Below are positions 17,493 through 26,294 of a DNA stretch of 64,000 bases, in pieces. Each line of letters opens with the position of its first letter. Positions within the stretch are counted from its first letter, which is position 1. Both the position numbers and the translations under genes were made by a program. Below the pieces are notes generated by a model. The model was not told where the DNA came from, did no database searches, and was given only the letters and a program-made list of their open reading frames with translations. The stretch comes from Dyadobacter fermentans (GTDB lineage Bacteria; Bacteroidota; Bacteroidia; Cytophagales; Spirosomataceae), in the NCBI RefSeq assembly GCF_019924045.1, contig NZ_JAHXBN010000018.1, positions 248,001 to 312,000 of the forward strand, read 5' to 3'.

Positions 17493-17828
17493 TACGCAGT
17501 CACACTTGTTAGGGATGGGTTTTGATCCAAAGATAGAGTGCGGCGGACCAACGAAAAATGGAAAATCACCATCTCATCATATTTTAATTTTTTCCTAATA
17601 TCCTATAATCACGGCGCGTCGGCAGAGACGGGCAATCCTGGACATGACGCAAAAAAACAAGCATCGGTTGTAACCGGTAGTGAGATTTTGTGACGCCCGC
17701 GGACGGACATGCGGCTGTTCGGAAGTGAACATTTCGCCATTCAAATCCCGCATTTGCAGCGTTTCACTGTAATGGCACCATATTTGCCATTACAGTGATG
17801 CCGGTTTTCAGATTCCCCTTAAAAGCGT
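17493..17828. other. Divergent intergenic region with an inverted repeat
   Basis: A 336-bp region between the polysaccharide cluster and the permease gene. It contains perfect 13-bp arms CACTGTAATGGCA (17765-17777) and TGCCATTACAGTG (17785-17797) with a 7-nt loop, ending 31 bp before the permease ATG. No T-run follows, so it is an operator or leader hairpin rather than a terminator. On the minus strand, TATCTTTG at 17535-17528 fits the TAnnTTTG -7 element and lies 36 bp from the GT87 start, but no clear -33 TTTG was found. Nothing else is supported. Confidence 0.5.
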
Positions 17829-20237
17829 ATGGTCAAAAATTACTTTAAGATTGCTTTCAGAAATTTCCAGCAGAACAAAGTCTATTCGCTGATCAACGTA
17901 TCGGGGCTGGCACTCGCGCTGACCGTTACAATACTCATTTCCCTGTGGGTGTGGGACGAGTTGAACTACAACAAAGGGCATAAAAACCACCAGCGCGTAG
18001 GACGCGTGATGGCACATGTCTCCCAAAACGGCCAGGTCGTCAGCTCTCCAAACTTACCTTTCCCCCTCGCCGCCGAGCTTCGGGAGAACTTCGCCGCAGA
18101 TTTCGAGCAGGTGGCGATATCGTGGGACACAGAGGACTACTCTCTGGTTTCGCACGGAAACAAGTTCCGCAAGAAGGGGCGGTTTATGGAACCCGACGGC
18201 GCCAAAATCCTGTCACCGCAAATGGTGAGCGGCAGTGCCGCACTCACTGATCCGGCCCGGATACTGTTGTCAGAATCCGCCGCTGCCTCGATATTTGGAT
18301 CAACCCCAGCCATCGGCCAGCTTTTGAAAATAGATAATGAACTGGACGCGACGGTGGCCGGGGTTTATAAAGATTTTCCTCAAAACTCGGATTACTACAA
18401 TTTGTCGTTCATCGCTCCCTGGAAACTGTTCGCCTCGGCCCGCAGGAGACAGTGGGTTGACAAGCTAAAAGATAACTGGAACGTCAGCACCTTTGAAATA
18501 CTCGTCCAGACCAGGCAAAACACCACCGTTGAAGCGGCCTCTGAAAAAATAAAACAAGTACTGAACAGGCATTTAACCAATCCGGCCGGTTCCTCGTCCG
18601 TCATTTCTCTACACCCCATGAGCAAATGGCATTTGTATGCTTCATGGGAGAATGGCGTGAACACCGGAGGGCACATTTATTACGTGAAGTTGTTCTCCGC
18701 GATCGCTGCTTTTGTGCTGTTGCTCGCGTGTATTAACTTTATGAACCTGAGCACCGCCCGCTCCGAACAACGGGCAAAAGAAATTGGGGTCAGAAAGGCA
18801 GTGGGATCCGGGCGAGGCCAACTCATTTTTCAATTCATATTTGAGTCGCTCACCGTGGTGGTGGTGTCGTTTTTGATTGCATTACTCCTCGTAGAGCTGG
18901 CTTTACCCCAATTCAATGCGATTACTTACAAGCAAATCGGGTTCATATCACCGGGCGGAGCGGCATTTAATCCCTATTTCCTGCTGACCGGCCTCGCTTT
19001 TTGCCTATTGGTGAGTTTCGTCGCCGGTAGTTATCCCGCCCTTTTCCTGTCTTCTTTCAAGCCCGTCAAAGTATTGAAGGCTGGCGTGGCGGGTGTTGGC
19101 AAGCTTTCTTCGCGGCCTAGAAAAGTGCTTGTAGTGCTCCAATTCACTATCTCGATTTCGCTAATCATTGCCGCAGCGGGCGTTTTTCGGCAAATGCAGT
19201 TCGGGCAAAGCAGGGCCACAGGCTACGACAAGGCCGGGTTAATCTATGTGAAGATTCCACCCGGAAGTCCTGGCTTGGAAGCCTTGAAAAATGAGCTGCT
19301 TCATTCCGGCATCGTGTCGTCCGTTGCCCAATCCTCAGGGCCGGTCACCGATGTGCTTTCCAATGCGGACGGCTTTACCTGGCAAGGTAAATCGCCGGGT
19401 CATCGCGAGGAATTCGCCGTGATCGCAGCGTCGCATCAATATGGCAGGACAGTCGGTTGGGAGGTTGTGCAGGGACGTGATTTTTCGGAGGCTTTTGTTT
19501 CCGATTCGTCGGCAATTATTATCAACCAGTCGGCTGCGAAGTACATGGGACTCGATAACCCGGTCGGGAAAACCGTCAGATGGAAAGACGGGACCTTCAA
19601 TGATTCGGAATATCACATTGTGGGCGTGATACGCGATATGGTCATGCAATCACCCTATGAACCGGTGAAACAAACTATCTATTTCATGACCTACGCCCCT
19701 AATTATTTGCATATCAAATTAAAACCCGGAAGAACCGAAGAGAATCCTGCTTCTAAACTGGGCGCGTTGTTCGATAAACATTTGCCCGGCCACGTGTTTG
19801 ATTTTCAATTCGCGGATCAGCAATATGACTTAAAGTTTGAAAATGAGGAACGCATTGGCAAGCTTACGGTTCTGTTCGCGGCGATCGCCATTATCACTTC
19901 CTGTTTGGGACTGTTCGGCCTTGCGGCGTTCACCGCCGAGCAGCGACGGAGTGAAATCGGCATACGAAAAGTACTCGGCGCTTCGGTTGCAGGTGTATGG
20001 GCACTGATTGCCAAGGACTTCGTATACCTGACGGCCATCGCTGCTGCCGTTGCCACTCCGGTAAGTTATTATTTCCTGATGAAAATGCTGGAAAACTATC
20101 ATTATCGCTCGACCATCCCCTGGTGGATATTCGGCGGATCGGCTGCCCTGGCACTCCTGCTCTCCATGCTAACCGTGAGCTATCAGGCCGTAAAAGCCGC
20201 ATTGACAGATCCGGCGAAAGTGCTCCGCTCGGAGTAA
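17829..20237 (+). CDS. FtsX/MacB-type ABC transporter permease
   Basis: Inner-membrane permease of 802 residues of the type that Bacteroidota carry in many copies, without an adjacent ATPase gene. It begins MVKNYFKIAFRNFQQNKVYS followed by the first membrane helix (LINVSGLALALTVTILISLW). A MacB-like periplasmic domain covers about residues 45-265. An FtsX core follows (about 285-430: AIAAFVLLLACINFMNLSTA, RAKEIGVRKAVGSGRGQLIF, SFVAGSYPALFLS). A second periplasmic domain lies at about 455-660 and a second FtsX core at 675-800 (EQRRSEIGIRKVLGASVAG). Such proteins act in export of lipoproteins or peptides, or in mechanotransmission from a cytoplasmic ATPase; the substrate is unknown. It may be co-transcribed with the Crp-like gene 50 bp downstream. 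Confidence 0.9.
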   Translation: MVKNYFKIAFRNFQQNKVYSLINVSGLALALTVTILISLWVWDELNYNKGHKNHQRVGRVMAHVSQNGQVVSSPNLPFPLAAELRENFAADFEQVAISWDTEDYSLVSHGNKFRKKGRFMEPDGAKILSPQMVSGSAALTDPARILLSESAAASIFGSTPAIGQLLKIDNELDATVAGVYKDFPQNSDYYNLSFIAPWKLFASARRRQWVDKLKDNWNVSTFEILVQTRQNTTVEAASEKIKQVLNRHLTNPAGSSSVISLHPMSKWHLYASWENGVNTGGHIYYVKLFSAIAAFVLLLACINFMNLSTARSEQRAKEIGVRKAVGSGRGQLIFQFIFESLTVVVVSFLIALLLVELALPQFNAITYKQIGFISPGGAAFNPYFLLTGLAFCLLVSFVAGSYPALFLSSFKPVKVLKAGVAGVGKLSSRPRKVLVVLQFTISISLIIAAAGVFRQMQFGQSRATGYDKAGLIYVKIPPGSPGLEALKNELLHSGIVSSVAQSSGPVTDVLSNADGFTWQGKSPGHREEFAVIAASHQYGRTVGWEVVQGRDFSEAFVSDSSAIIINQSAAKYMGLDNPVGKTVRWKDGTFNDSEYHIVGVIRDMVMQSPYEPVKQTIYFMTYAPNYLHIKLKPGRTEENPASKLGALFDKHLPGHVFDFQFADQQYDLKFENEERIGKLTVLFAAIAIITSCLGLFGLAAFTAEQRRSEIGIRKVLGASVAGVWALIAKDFVYLTAIAAAVATPVSYYFLMKMLENYHYRSTIPWWIFGGSAALALLLSMLTVSYQAVKAALTDPAKVLRSE

Positions 20238-20287
20238 CGCATAACGGCAAATCTCGTATTTTCGGGTATCGTAAACGACGATTGCCT

Positions 20288-20854
20288 ATGTATGGAGATA
20301 TTTTAAGAGCGACGGGAACCTACCGGGACAGTGAAATTGAGCTCTTTGAGAAGGAGATTCGATTGCGCGAGGTCGGGAAAAATGAATTGCTGCTTCGGAA
20401 GGGGGAAATAGCGAGAACCGTCTGTTACCTGCTGGAAGGGGCCGTCCGCCAGTACGATATCTTGCCCGAATCGGAACATAACATAATCGATCTCCACCTT
20501 GCCGGTGAATGGTTCTTCAATCGCGAGAGCCTGATCTCCCAGCGTCCGTCCGAGTTGTTCACGGAGGCATACACCGATTGCTGTTTCATCGAAATCAGCC
20601 TGGAAACGATTCACTACCTAACGGGCAAGTCGCTCGCATTTTTACAGCTCAACAAGGTTTTGGAAGGCGCTTTTCAAAGGATGCAGTTTTTCGATCAATC
20701 CATGACACCGGTGGAGAAGTATCGGCACCTGCTCGACAACCGCCCGAGGTTAATACAGACATTTCCGCTCAAAATAATCGCGTCTTACCTTAAAATTACA
20801 CCGGAAACCCTCAGCAGGGCCAGGAATGCGATAGCGAACAGTGTCATTTCTTGA
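20288..20854 (+). CDS. Crp/Fnr-family transcriptional regulator
   Basis: Cyclic-nucleotide-binding-fold regulator of 188 residues. The ATG at 20288 is used (MYGDILRATGTYRD), since the longer open frame overlaps the permease gene. Residues about 25-115 form the effector beta-barrel (GKNELLLRKGEIARTVCYLL, EGAVRQYDILPESEHNIIDL, AGEWFFNRESLISQRPS). This is the degenerate type common in Bacteroidota, in which the cAMP-phosphate Arg of Crp is not clearly kept. The dimer helix follows, then a short DNA-binding domain with FPLKIIASYLKITPETLSRA. The small molecule sensed is unknown. The short size and HTH at the C-terminus are typical. The VOC gene starts 62 bp downstream. Confidence 0.88.
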   Translation: MYGDILRATGTYRDSEIELFEKEIRLREVGKNELLLRKGEIARTVCYLLEGAVRQYDILPESEHNIIDLHLAGEWFFNRESLISQRPSELFTEAYTDCCFIEISLETIHYLTGKSLAFLQLNKVLEGAFQRMQFFDQSMTPVEKYRHLLDNRPRLIQTFPLKIIASYLKITPETLSRARNAIANSVIS

Positions 20855-20916
20855 TTTCGATCAAGTGGCGGAGTCCTGCCTATGCCCTACTTTTGACTGG
20901 AAATATTGCATATCCT

Positions 20917-21285
20917 ATGGAACACAAAGCATTGTCAATCCGCCCGTTCATCGGGGCTACCGATTTCGAAGTTTCACGCACCTTTTACCGCGACCTTGGA
21001 TTCCACGAAGTGGTACTTTCTCCCGCTATGTCGCTATTCAAAAGCGGCGACTATGGTTTTTATCTGCAAAATGCATTCAACAAGGACTGGGTCGATAATA
21101 CGATGGTCTTTCTCGAAGTAGAGAATGTCCAAATTTTCTGGGACGACCTTATCAAGCTCGACCTTCCGGCGAAATACCAGAATGTGCGCCTAACCCCGAT
21201 CCGGGTCGATTATTGGGGCCGCGAATGCTTCGTTCACGATCCATCGGGGATATTGTGGCATTTCGGGGAGTTTTTTAAGAAATAA
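20917..21285 (+). CDS. VOC-family (glyoxalase/bleomycin resistance-like) protein
   Basis: Small vicinal-oxygen-chelate fold protein of 122 residues. The ATG at 20917 (MEHKALSIRPFIGATDFEVS) is preferred over one 22 codons upstream, because the N-terminal beta strand begins right after it and the upstream part overlaps the Crp-like gene. Seen: the first beta-alpha-beta unit (IRPFIGATDFEVSRTFYRDL, GFHEVV) and the second (DNTMVFLEVENVQIFWDDL), ending with YWGRECFVHDPSGILWHFGE. The Glu of the last motif and His of FVHDP are possible metal ligands, but the first-half ligand is not obvious, so this may be a binding protein rather than an enzyme. Substrate unknown. Confidence 0.85.
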   Translation: MEHKALSIRPFIGATDFEVSRTFYRDLGFHEVVLSPAMSLFKSGDYGFYLQNAFNKDWVDNTMVFLEVENVQIFWDDLIKLDLPAKYQNVRLTPIRVDYWGRECFVHDPSGILWHFGEFFKK

Positions 21286-21325
21286 AGCGTGCTGCCTGTA
21301 CAGAAGATATCGGCTGGCTGCTTGC

Positions 21326-21928
21326 TCAGTAAAGCCAAACCTCCCAGCTGGAATCCTGAAAATAGAATGGCAGGCCAAAGGCTTTATTGTCGGGGTTTAA
21401 AATGATCCCATCGTTGTTCCAATCGTAGTATTTGCGGTCACCGACGACAGTAACCTTCCCCGGACGTTTGGCCCAATAATCGATAGATTCCTGGGATTCA
21501 TGAATGCCCACAGTGATAAAGCCCTCTGGTGAGTAAATCGTACGGGTGCCCTTGCTCGCTTTGACAAACCACCGGAACTTTTTCAGGTCGGTGGTATCAT
21601 CCAGCATCACCGTCACTTTTCCTTCACTGTTCGTGCGCCCTTTGAAAACGGAGCGGAGCGAATTCTGAACATCTTCGGTGGTGTAGCTATAATGCTCAAT
21701 CAACGGTCCCGCCGTGCCGTATTGGTACTTTATCGGTATCCGCATTACGTCAACTTCGGCATCCGCAACCGCCGGCAGCCTGTTCTGAGCGCTCCAAGCC
21801 GCTGAATCATATACTTTGATATCGATTACCGGAATTCCCTGTGGATCAGGGTCCGCATCGGACTTTTTCTTACAACCGGCAACAAAGGCAGCTACGAAGA
21901 ATAACGATATCCAAAAATGACGATTCAT
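21326..21928 (-). CDS. Lipoprotein of unknown function
   Basis: Predicted lipoprotein of 200 residues: signal MNRHFWISLFFVAAFVAGC with the lipobox VAGC and a following KKKSDADPDP. The body is mainly beta (GIPVIDIKVYD, VLFKGRTNSEGKVTVML-like strand FKGRTNSEGKVTVML, KFRWFVKASKGTRTIYS), and the GRTNSEGKVTV segment looks like the turn of a carboxypeptidase-regulatory/Ig-like module. It ends with YYDWNNDGIILNPDNKAFGL. No catalytic residues are recognised. It lies 153 bp downstream of the GH13 gene on the same strand; it could be a late addition to the sus operon, but the gap makes it more likely independent. Confidence 0.7.
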   Translation of the reverse strand: MNRHFWISLFFVAAFVAGCKKKSDADPDPQGIPVIDIKVYDSAAWSAQNRLPAVADAEVDVMRIPIKYQYGTAGPLIEHYSYTTEDVQNSLRSVFKGRTNSEGKVTVMLDDTTDLKKFRWFVKASKGTRTIYSPEGFITVGIHESQESIDYWAKRPGKVTVVGDRKYYDWNNDGIILNPDNKAFGLPFYFQDSSWEVWLY

Positions 21929-22081
21929 AAAGGCTTACAGGCAACAGGATGGTATGAGGAATTGCTGTGCAATATAACACCGGTTTAGTCACTCATCAAA
22001 TTAACCCCAGTTACAAAATCCCGGAACCAGTGTTACCACCAATCCCGGGACTGCTTAGATTAACTTCACTCCTGCCGTGAC

Positions 22082-23638
22082 TTATCGCAAAATCACCGAG
22101 CCATAGGCCGGAATTTTAACCGCCTTGCCGCTCATTTCGATCTTTTCAGAAGACCCGAACAACAGCTTCTTGCCCGAGGCGGATGCGGGCAGGTCTACGG
22201 TCTTTTGGCCCCCGCTCACATTGTGCACGATCAGCAGGTCCCCGCTTGTATGCGGGCGCGTGAATGCGATGATGTGTTCCTGCCGGATACCCGCATCGCC
22301 CAGGTTCACAGGCGCCACCTGGCGCAATGCTGGATATTCGCGGCGTAGTTTGAGCAGCTTTTTGTAGTAATTGTAAATGGACGACGGATCTTTTGCCTGG
22401 GCTTCCAAATCTCGCACCTTGTCGTCTGTGGAATACGAAGGTTTCATCCAGCGCGTGCGCAGCTTGTCCGTGGCCTGCGCAGTCCACAAAAACGGCTCAC
22501 GGATATTTTCGTCCGGTTTATTGCCAAGCATACCTATTTCCTCCCCGTAGTAGAGATATGGCTCACCCGGAAGCGTCAGCAGAAGGCTTGCAGCGAGCTT
22601 CATTTTGGGAATATCGCCATTCACAGTGGTGCCAATGCGGACGTGGTCATGGTTATTATTAAAAACAGCATCAATAAAATCGGGATTGGCTGCTTTGTAA
22701 ACCGCATGTGTCTGCTGCAATTGCCCGATAAGGTCAATCGATTTCCCGCTTTTGAGCATTTGGTGAATAGCTAGTGCCGCGTCGATGTTGAAGTTGGCGG
22801 GAAGACCTTTAAAATAAGGCGCAACTTTCTCCGGCGTCGACCAAACCTCCCCTACCAGGTAAACATCCGGCTTCATGCTTTTGACCTTTTCACGAAACTC
22901 GATCCAGAATGCGTGGCTTTTTTCAGCCTCCCAATCGGGATAAATGTGCTTGGCGGCGTCAAGCCGGAAACCGTCCACACCTACTTCATTCAGCCAGAAA
23001 GCGGCTACGGCATAAATCTCTTCCCGTACTTTGGGATTGTCAAAGTTGAGATCGGGCATGCCGCTCCAGAACAGGCCATAGTACTTTTCGGCGCCGCCCT
23101 CTTTCACCGCATGCCACGGATTCACCTCCCACGAATCGCCTGATTTCTCACGCGTTGCGATACCTAGTGAATCGATCGTCTTTTGCGGGAGCCAGACGTA
23201 ATAGTCACGATAAGGATTCTGTTTTCCCTGCCGTGCCTGCTGAAACCATGGGTGCTGGTCGCTGGTGTGGTTCACAACCAGGTCCTTGAAAATCCGGATG
23301 CCCCGCTTGTGCGCTTCAGATAGCAGCCTTTTGAAATCAGCCATTGTACCATATTCAGGATCAATCTGCTGGTAATCGGTCACATCATATTTGTGGTAAG
23401 TAGGCGATTTGCAGATGGGCGTGAGCCAGAGCGCATCCACACCCAGATCTTTCAGATAATCCAGTTTGGACGTAATCCCGTTGATATCCCCTATTCCATC
23501 CCCATTCGAATCGGCAAATGAGCGGACGAATATTTCGTAGCAAACAGCGGGAGGATTGGTTTGCTGCGCCTGTGCCGTGGCCCCTGCGAGGAGCCACAGC
23601 ACGGTAAAACAGCATCTTTTGACCTGCTTAAAATCCAT
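22082..23638 (-). CDS. GH13 alpha-amylase family enzyme of the sus-like locus
   Basis: Secreted glycoside hydrolase family 13 enzyme of 518 residues that cleaves (or transfers) alpha-glucosidic bonds. The signal peptide is MDFKQVKRCCFTVLWLLAGATAQAQ. The TIM barrel carries the conserved regions DLVVNHTSDQHPWF (about 118-131), GFRLDAAKHI with the nucleophile Asp (about 219-228), LVGEVWSTPE with the acid/base Glu (about 257), and FNNNHDHVRI with the stabilising Asp (about 325). The B domain and EIGMLGNKPDENIREPFLW fit the oligo-1,6-glucosidase/amylase subfamily. A C-terminal all-beta domain closes the protein (LLIVHNVSGG, KIPAYGSVIL). It is the fourth gene of the operon, 14 bp after the susE-like gene, and would trim imported or surface-bound alpha-glucans in the periplasm. 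Confidence 0.92.
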   Translation of the reverse strand: MDFKQVKRCCFTVLWLLAGATAQAQQTNPPAVCYEIFVRSFADSNGDGIGDINGITSKLDYLKDLGVDALWLTPICKSPTYHKYDVTDYQQIDPEYGTMADFKRLLSEAHKRGIRIFKDLVVNHTSDQHPWFQQARQGKQNPYRDYYVWLPQKTIDSLGIATREKSGDSWEVNPWHAVKEGGAEKYYGLFWSGMPDLNFDNPKVREEIYAVAAFWLNEVGVDGFRLDAAKHIYPDWEAEKSHAFWIEFREKVKSMKPDVYLVGEVWSTPEKVAPYFKGLPANFNIDAALAIHQMLKSGKSIDLIGQLQQTHAVYKAANPDFIDAVFNNNHDHVRIGTTVNGDIPKMKLAASLLLTLPGEPYLYYGEEIGMLGNKPDENIREPFLWTAQATDKLRTRWMKPSYSTDDKVRDLEAQAKDPSSIYNYYKKLLKLRREYPALRQVAPVNLGDAGIRQEHIIAFTRPHTSGDLLIVHNVSGGQKTVDLPASASGKKLLFGSSEKIEMSGKAVKIPAYGSVILR

Positions 23639-23652
23639 GAATCAAATGAAAG

Positions 23653-24699
23653 TTATTTTTTCGTGATAGAATAAGTATAGTTACCCGCATTACTCAGGTT
23701 GAGGCTGATAATGTAGGTCCCGGCTGCATCTACTTTGATATTCCCGTTGTCGAGCGTATCGGGTACGCCGTCGGCATTGCCGTCGCCATATGCCAGGGTC
23801 CAATCATCATTCGCCCGGAACTTGACCTCACCTTGGGTGAGCGCCACCTCGGCTGTCCACGCGCCGCTTTTCGGGTCGTACGCCAGGTCGTGGTCCTTAT
23901 CCCAGCCGCCTTTGGTCGCCGAGCCCAGTACGCCCCAAATGGTTTTGAGCGACGACCACGTGCTATTATTTAGGTCCGCTTTGAGCAGGTAGTAGCCCGA
24001 GCCCTTCTGCGTCAGGTTTCCGCTCGTCCCCAGCTTGCCGGGGCCTCCGCTGCCGTAGTCGCCCTCGTTCCAGTTAGGGGCATTGGTAAATTTAAACTCG
24101 GTTGTTTCGTCAGGAAAGTAAACATAACCTTCGAATCTTTTGTCGTCCTTTACCGAAACCAGCTTCGGTGCCTTATCCGGCACCCAGCCCTGGTGGCTGC
24201 CCGGAACGTAAATCGCCGGGTATACGATCACCACAAAATACGGCTTCACCGATAGTCCCTGCGTAGCCGAGACCGTATTCATGCTTTCGGCCGAGGTACC
24301 GAGCGACGATATCACCCGCGCCTCCACCTCAGCAGCCTGCCCGGCCGCAAGTTTGAGTTTGTTGATCATCAGCCCGTTGATCTCGCTCGTAGTAAGCCCC
24401 TTTTTCAACGCGCTGCCCGCATTGATCTCCACCGGCTTCTGAAAATTATTACCTTTTTTATCCAGCTGAAGGGTGTAGCTGATCACACTGGCAAACCCGT
24501 AATCTACCGGCGTCCAGGAGAAAACGACGGCTTCTTTATCGGCATCGGCGCTATTCAGGTCAAGCACCGGCTGGTTCACCGAAAGCACGGCCGCGGTACC
24601 GGGCGTAGCAATGGTCTTGATTTCATCTTTTTCACATGCCGACATCACGGCCAATGCCATTAATGAGGCAAAAACTGATATACTGCGGTACTTTATCAT
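23653..24699 (-). CDS. SusE-like outer-membrane starch-binding lipoprotein
   Basis: Surface lipoprotein of 348 residues of the SusE/SusF type. The signal ends in the lipobox VMSAC (residues 17-21). A first Ig-like domain spans about 25-145 (LDLNSADADKEAVVFSWTPV, SYTLQLDKKGNNFQKPVEI, the SusE N-domain signature). Two CBM-like modules follow: YPAIYVPGSHQGWVPDKAPK (about 160-240), and a second at about 255-345 with GWDKDHDLAYDPKSGAWTA, LTQGEVKFRANDDWTLAYGD and AGTYIISLNLSNAGNYTYSI. The two modules with Trp-rich binding faces suggest maltooligosaccharide or starch binding. The start overlaps the susD stop codon in ATGA, showing tight coupling. Confidence 0.88.
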   Translation of the reverse strand: MIKYRSISVFASLMALAVMSACEKDEIKTIATPGTAAVLSVNQPVLDLNSADADKEAVVFSWTPVDYGFASVISYTLQLDKKGNNFQKPVEINAGSALKKGLTTSEINGLMINKLKLAAGQAAEVEARVISSLGTSAESMNTVSATQGLSVKPYFVVIVYPAIYVPGSHQGWVPDKAPKLVSVKDDKRFEGYVYFPDETTEFKFTNAPNWNEGDYGSGGPGKLGTSGNLTQKGSGYYLLKADLNNSTWSSLKTIWGVLGSATKGGWDKDHDLAYDPKSGAWTAEVALTQGEVKFRANDDWTLAYGDGNADGVPDTLDNGNIKVDAAGTYIISLNLSNAGNYTYSITKK

Positions 24700-26276
24700 G
24701 GGTTCTGTTGGAGGTTAGGGTTCGCAATGAGGTCTGTGGCAGGGATCGGAAACAGGTTGAAACTTTCCGAAACCCCTCTTCCGTCTTTTACGCCCCCTTT
24801 CCACGGCCAGAGATAGCTGCCGGAAGTGAGCAATCCGTACCGTACCAGATCGGTGCGGCGATGGGCCTCCCAATAAAATTCCCGGCCGCGCTCGTCGAGC
24901 ACGTCGTTGAGGGTAATGGCCGTCACATTGCCGCTCGCATTGCCATAGGCGCGCTCGCGAAGTTTATTGAAATAGGTAATGGCAGTCGCTTCGTTACCGC
25001 CCGTTCCGCCGCGCTTCACGGCTTCCGCGTAGGTCAGGTACATCTCGGCCAGGCGGAAAAGCGGGAAATCGACGGACGAAAACGAGTTGCCCGACGACGG
25101 CACAATGGCGCCCGATCGGGTCACATTCCGGAATTTGGTAATGGCCAGGCCATCAGTAAACACGGAAGGGTCCTCCATTTCGATCTTCTGCCCGAAAAAC
25201 ATGGCACGTTTATCGGTCTTGCCGCTATAATCCCCGAAGCGTAACGGAAGGTTCTTAGTTGCCCGGTTACCGCCCCAGCCGCCATTCGGAATGCCGAACG
25301 ACGACGGGTTCATGGCCGCATTGATGCCCGCATTGATGATGAATGTCGTGCCGCCGTTGTTCTGGGTCTTGATCCCGTCATAGTTAATGGACAACAGCAC
25401 TTCCGGATTATCGACGTCGTTATCGCCCAGGAAGAGGTGCTTGTACTCAGGCATGAGCGAGTAACCCGATTTGATCACCTTTTCGGAATACGTAATCGCG
25501 TCGTTGTACCGTCCCTGGCCTTTACCCAGGTACACCTCCGCGTTCAGGTACAGGCGCGCCAGCAACGCCCACGACGCTGCTTTATCTACGCGACCATATT
25601 CATTTTTGCGCGGTTCTGCCAGTGTGGCTTCCGCCGCTTTGAGCTCCGACTCCACGTAGGCAAACAAATCGGCGCGCTTGATTTGCGGCGGAATGTATTT
25701 CCCGATGGGGTCTTTCTCGGTCACAAAAGGAGGGTTTCCGAAAAGGTCCATCAATACCCAATACTGGAATGCCCTCAGAAACTGCGCTTCCGCACGGTAT
25801 CGGCGGATTTCCTCAGCTTCCTGCCCGCTAATGCCCCGACCGGCCAGCTTTTCATCCGACGACTCCCGGATAAACTCGTTGCAAACCGTCACATGGAACA
25901 AGCTGCGGTTGTAAAGGGCGCTCAGCAATACATTGCCGGCAGTCCAGTTCAGGTTATGGAAGTCGGGAATACCCGGATCGTTCCATACGCAGGCCGCCTC
26001 GTCGGTCGTAAGCTCCTGAGCGTTCCAGAAAAGCCTCAGGAAGTCGGCCTGGCCCGGGTCTATGCCTGCCAGGTCGGATGCATTGATACCGTTGTTACCG
26101 GCAAGCGCGAAGCTGCCGTATACCTTGGCCAGCACCTGCTTGTAGTCCGCCGGGGTTTTGTAGGCGATATCGGCCGTGATGGAGTTCGTCGGCGAGAGGT
26201 CCAGGTCTTTCGTGCAGGAAACGGCCCCGCCGGCCACCAGTGCGGAGCATAGCAATGTTTTATATAAGAATTTCAT
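24696..26276 (-). CDS. SusD/RagB-family glycan-binding lipoprotein
   Basis: Surface lipoprotein of 526 residues that forms the lid of the SusCD transporter and captures oligosaccharides. The ATG at 26274-26276 (MKFLYKTLLCSALVAGGA) is used, not the TTG two codons before. The lipobox is AVSC followed by TKDLDLSPTNS, the usual SusD start. TPR-like helices are seen (EEIRRYRAEAQFLRAFQYWV, AASWALLARLYLNAEVYLGK), together with FGNPPFVTEKDPIG and the C-terminal RLAEMYLTYAEAVKRGG and LDERGREFYWEAHRRTDLV, ending in LFPIPATDLIANPNLQQNP, all SusD hallmarks. It lies 18 bp after susC and overlaps the susE-like gene by 4 bp. Confidence 0.95.
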   Translation of the reverse strand: MKFLYKTLLCSALVAGGAVSCTKDLDLSPTNSITADIAYKTPADYKQVLAKVYGSFALAGNNGINASDLAGIDPGQADFLRLFWNAQELTTDEAACVWNDPGIPDFHNLNWTAGNVLLSALYNRSLFHVTVCNEFIRESSDEKLAGRGISGQEAEEIRRYRAEAQFLRAFQYWVLMDLFGNPPFVTEKDPIGKYIPPQIKRADLFAYVESELKAAEATLAEPRKNEYGRVDKAASWALLARLYLNAEVYLGKGQGRYNDAITYSEKVIKSGYSLMPEYKHLFLGDNDVDNPEVLLSINYDGIKTQNNGGTTFIINAGINAAMNPSSFGIPNGGWGGNRATKNLPLRFGDYSGKTDKRAMFFGQKIEMEDPSVFTDGLAITKFRNVTRSGAIVPSSGNSFSSVDFPLFRLAEMYLTYAEAVKRGGTGGNEATAITYFNKLRERAYGNASGNVTAITLNDVLDERGREFYWEAHRRTDLVRYGLLTSGSYLWPWKGGVKDGRGVSESFNLFPIPATDLIANPNLQQNP

Positions 26277-26294
26277 AATCAATATATTTTGCGA

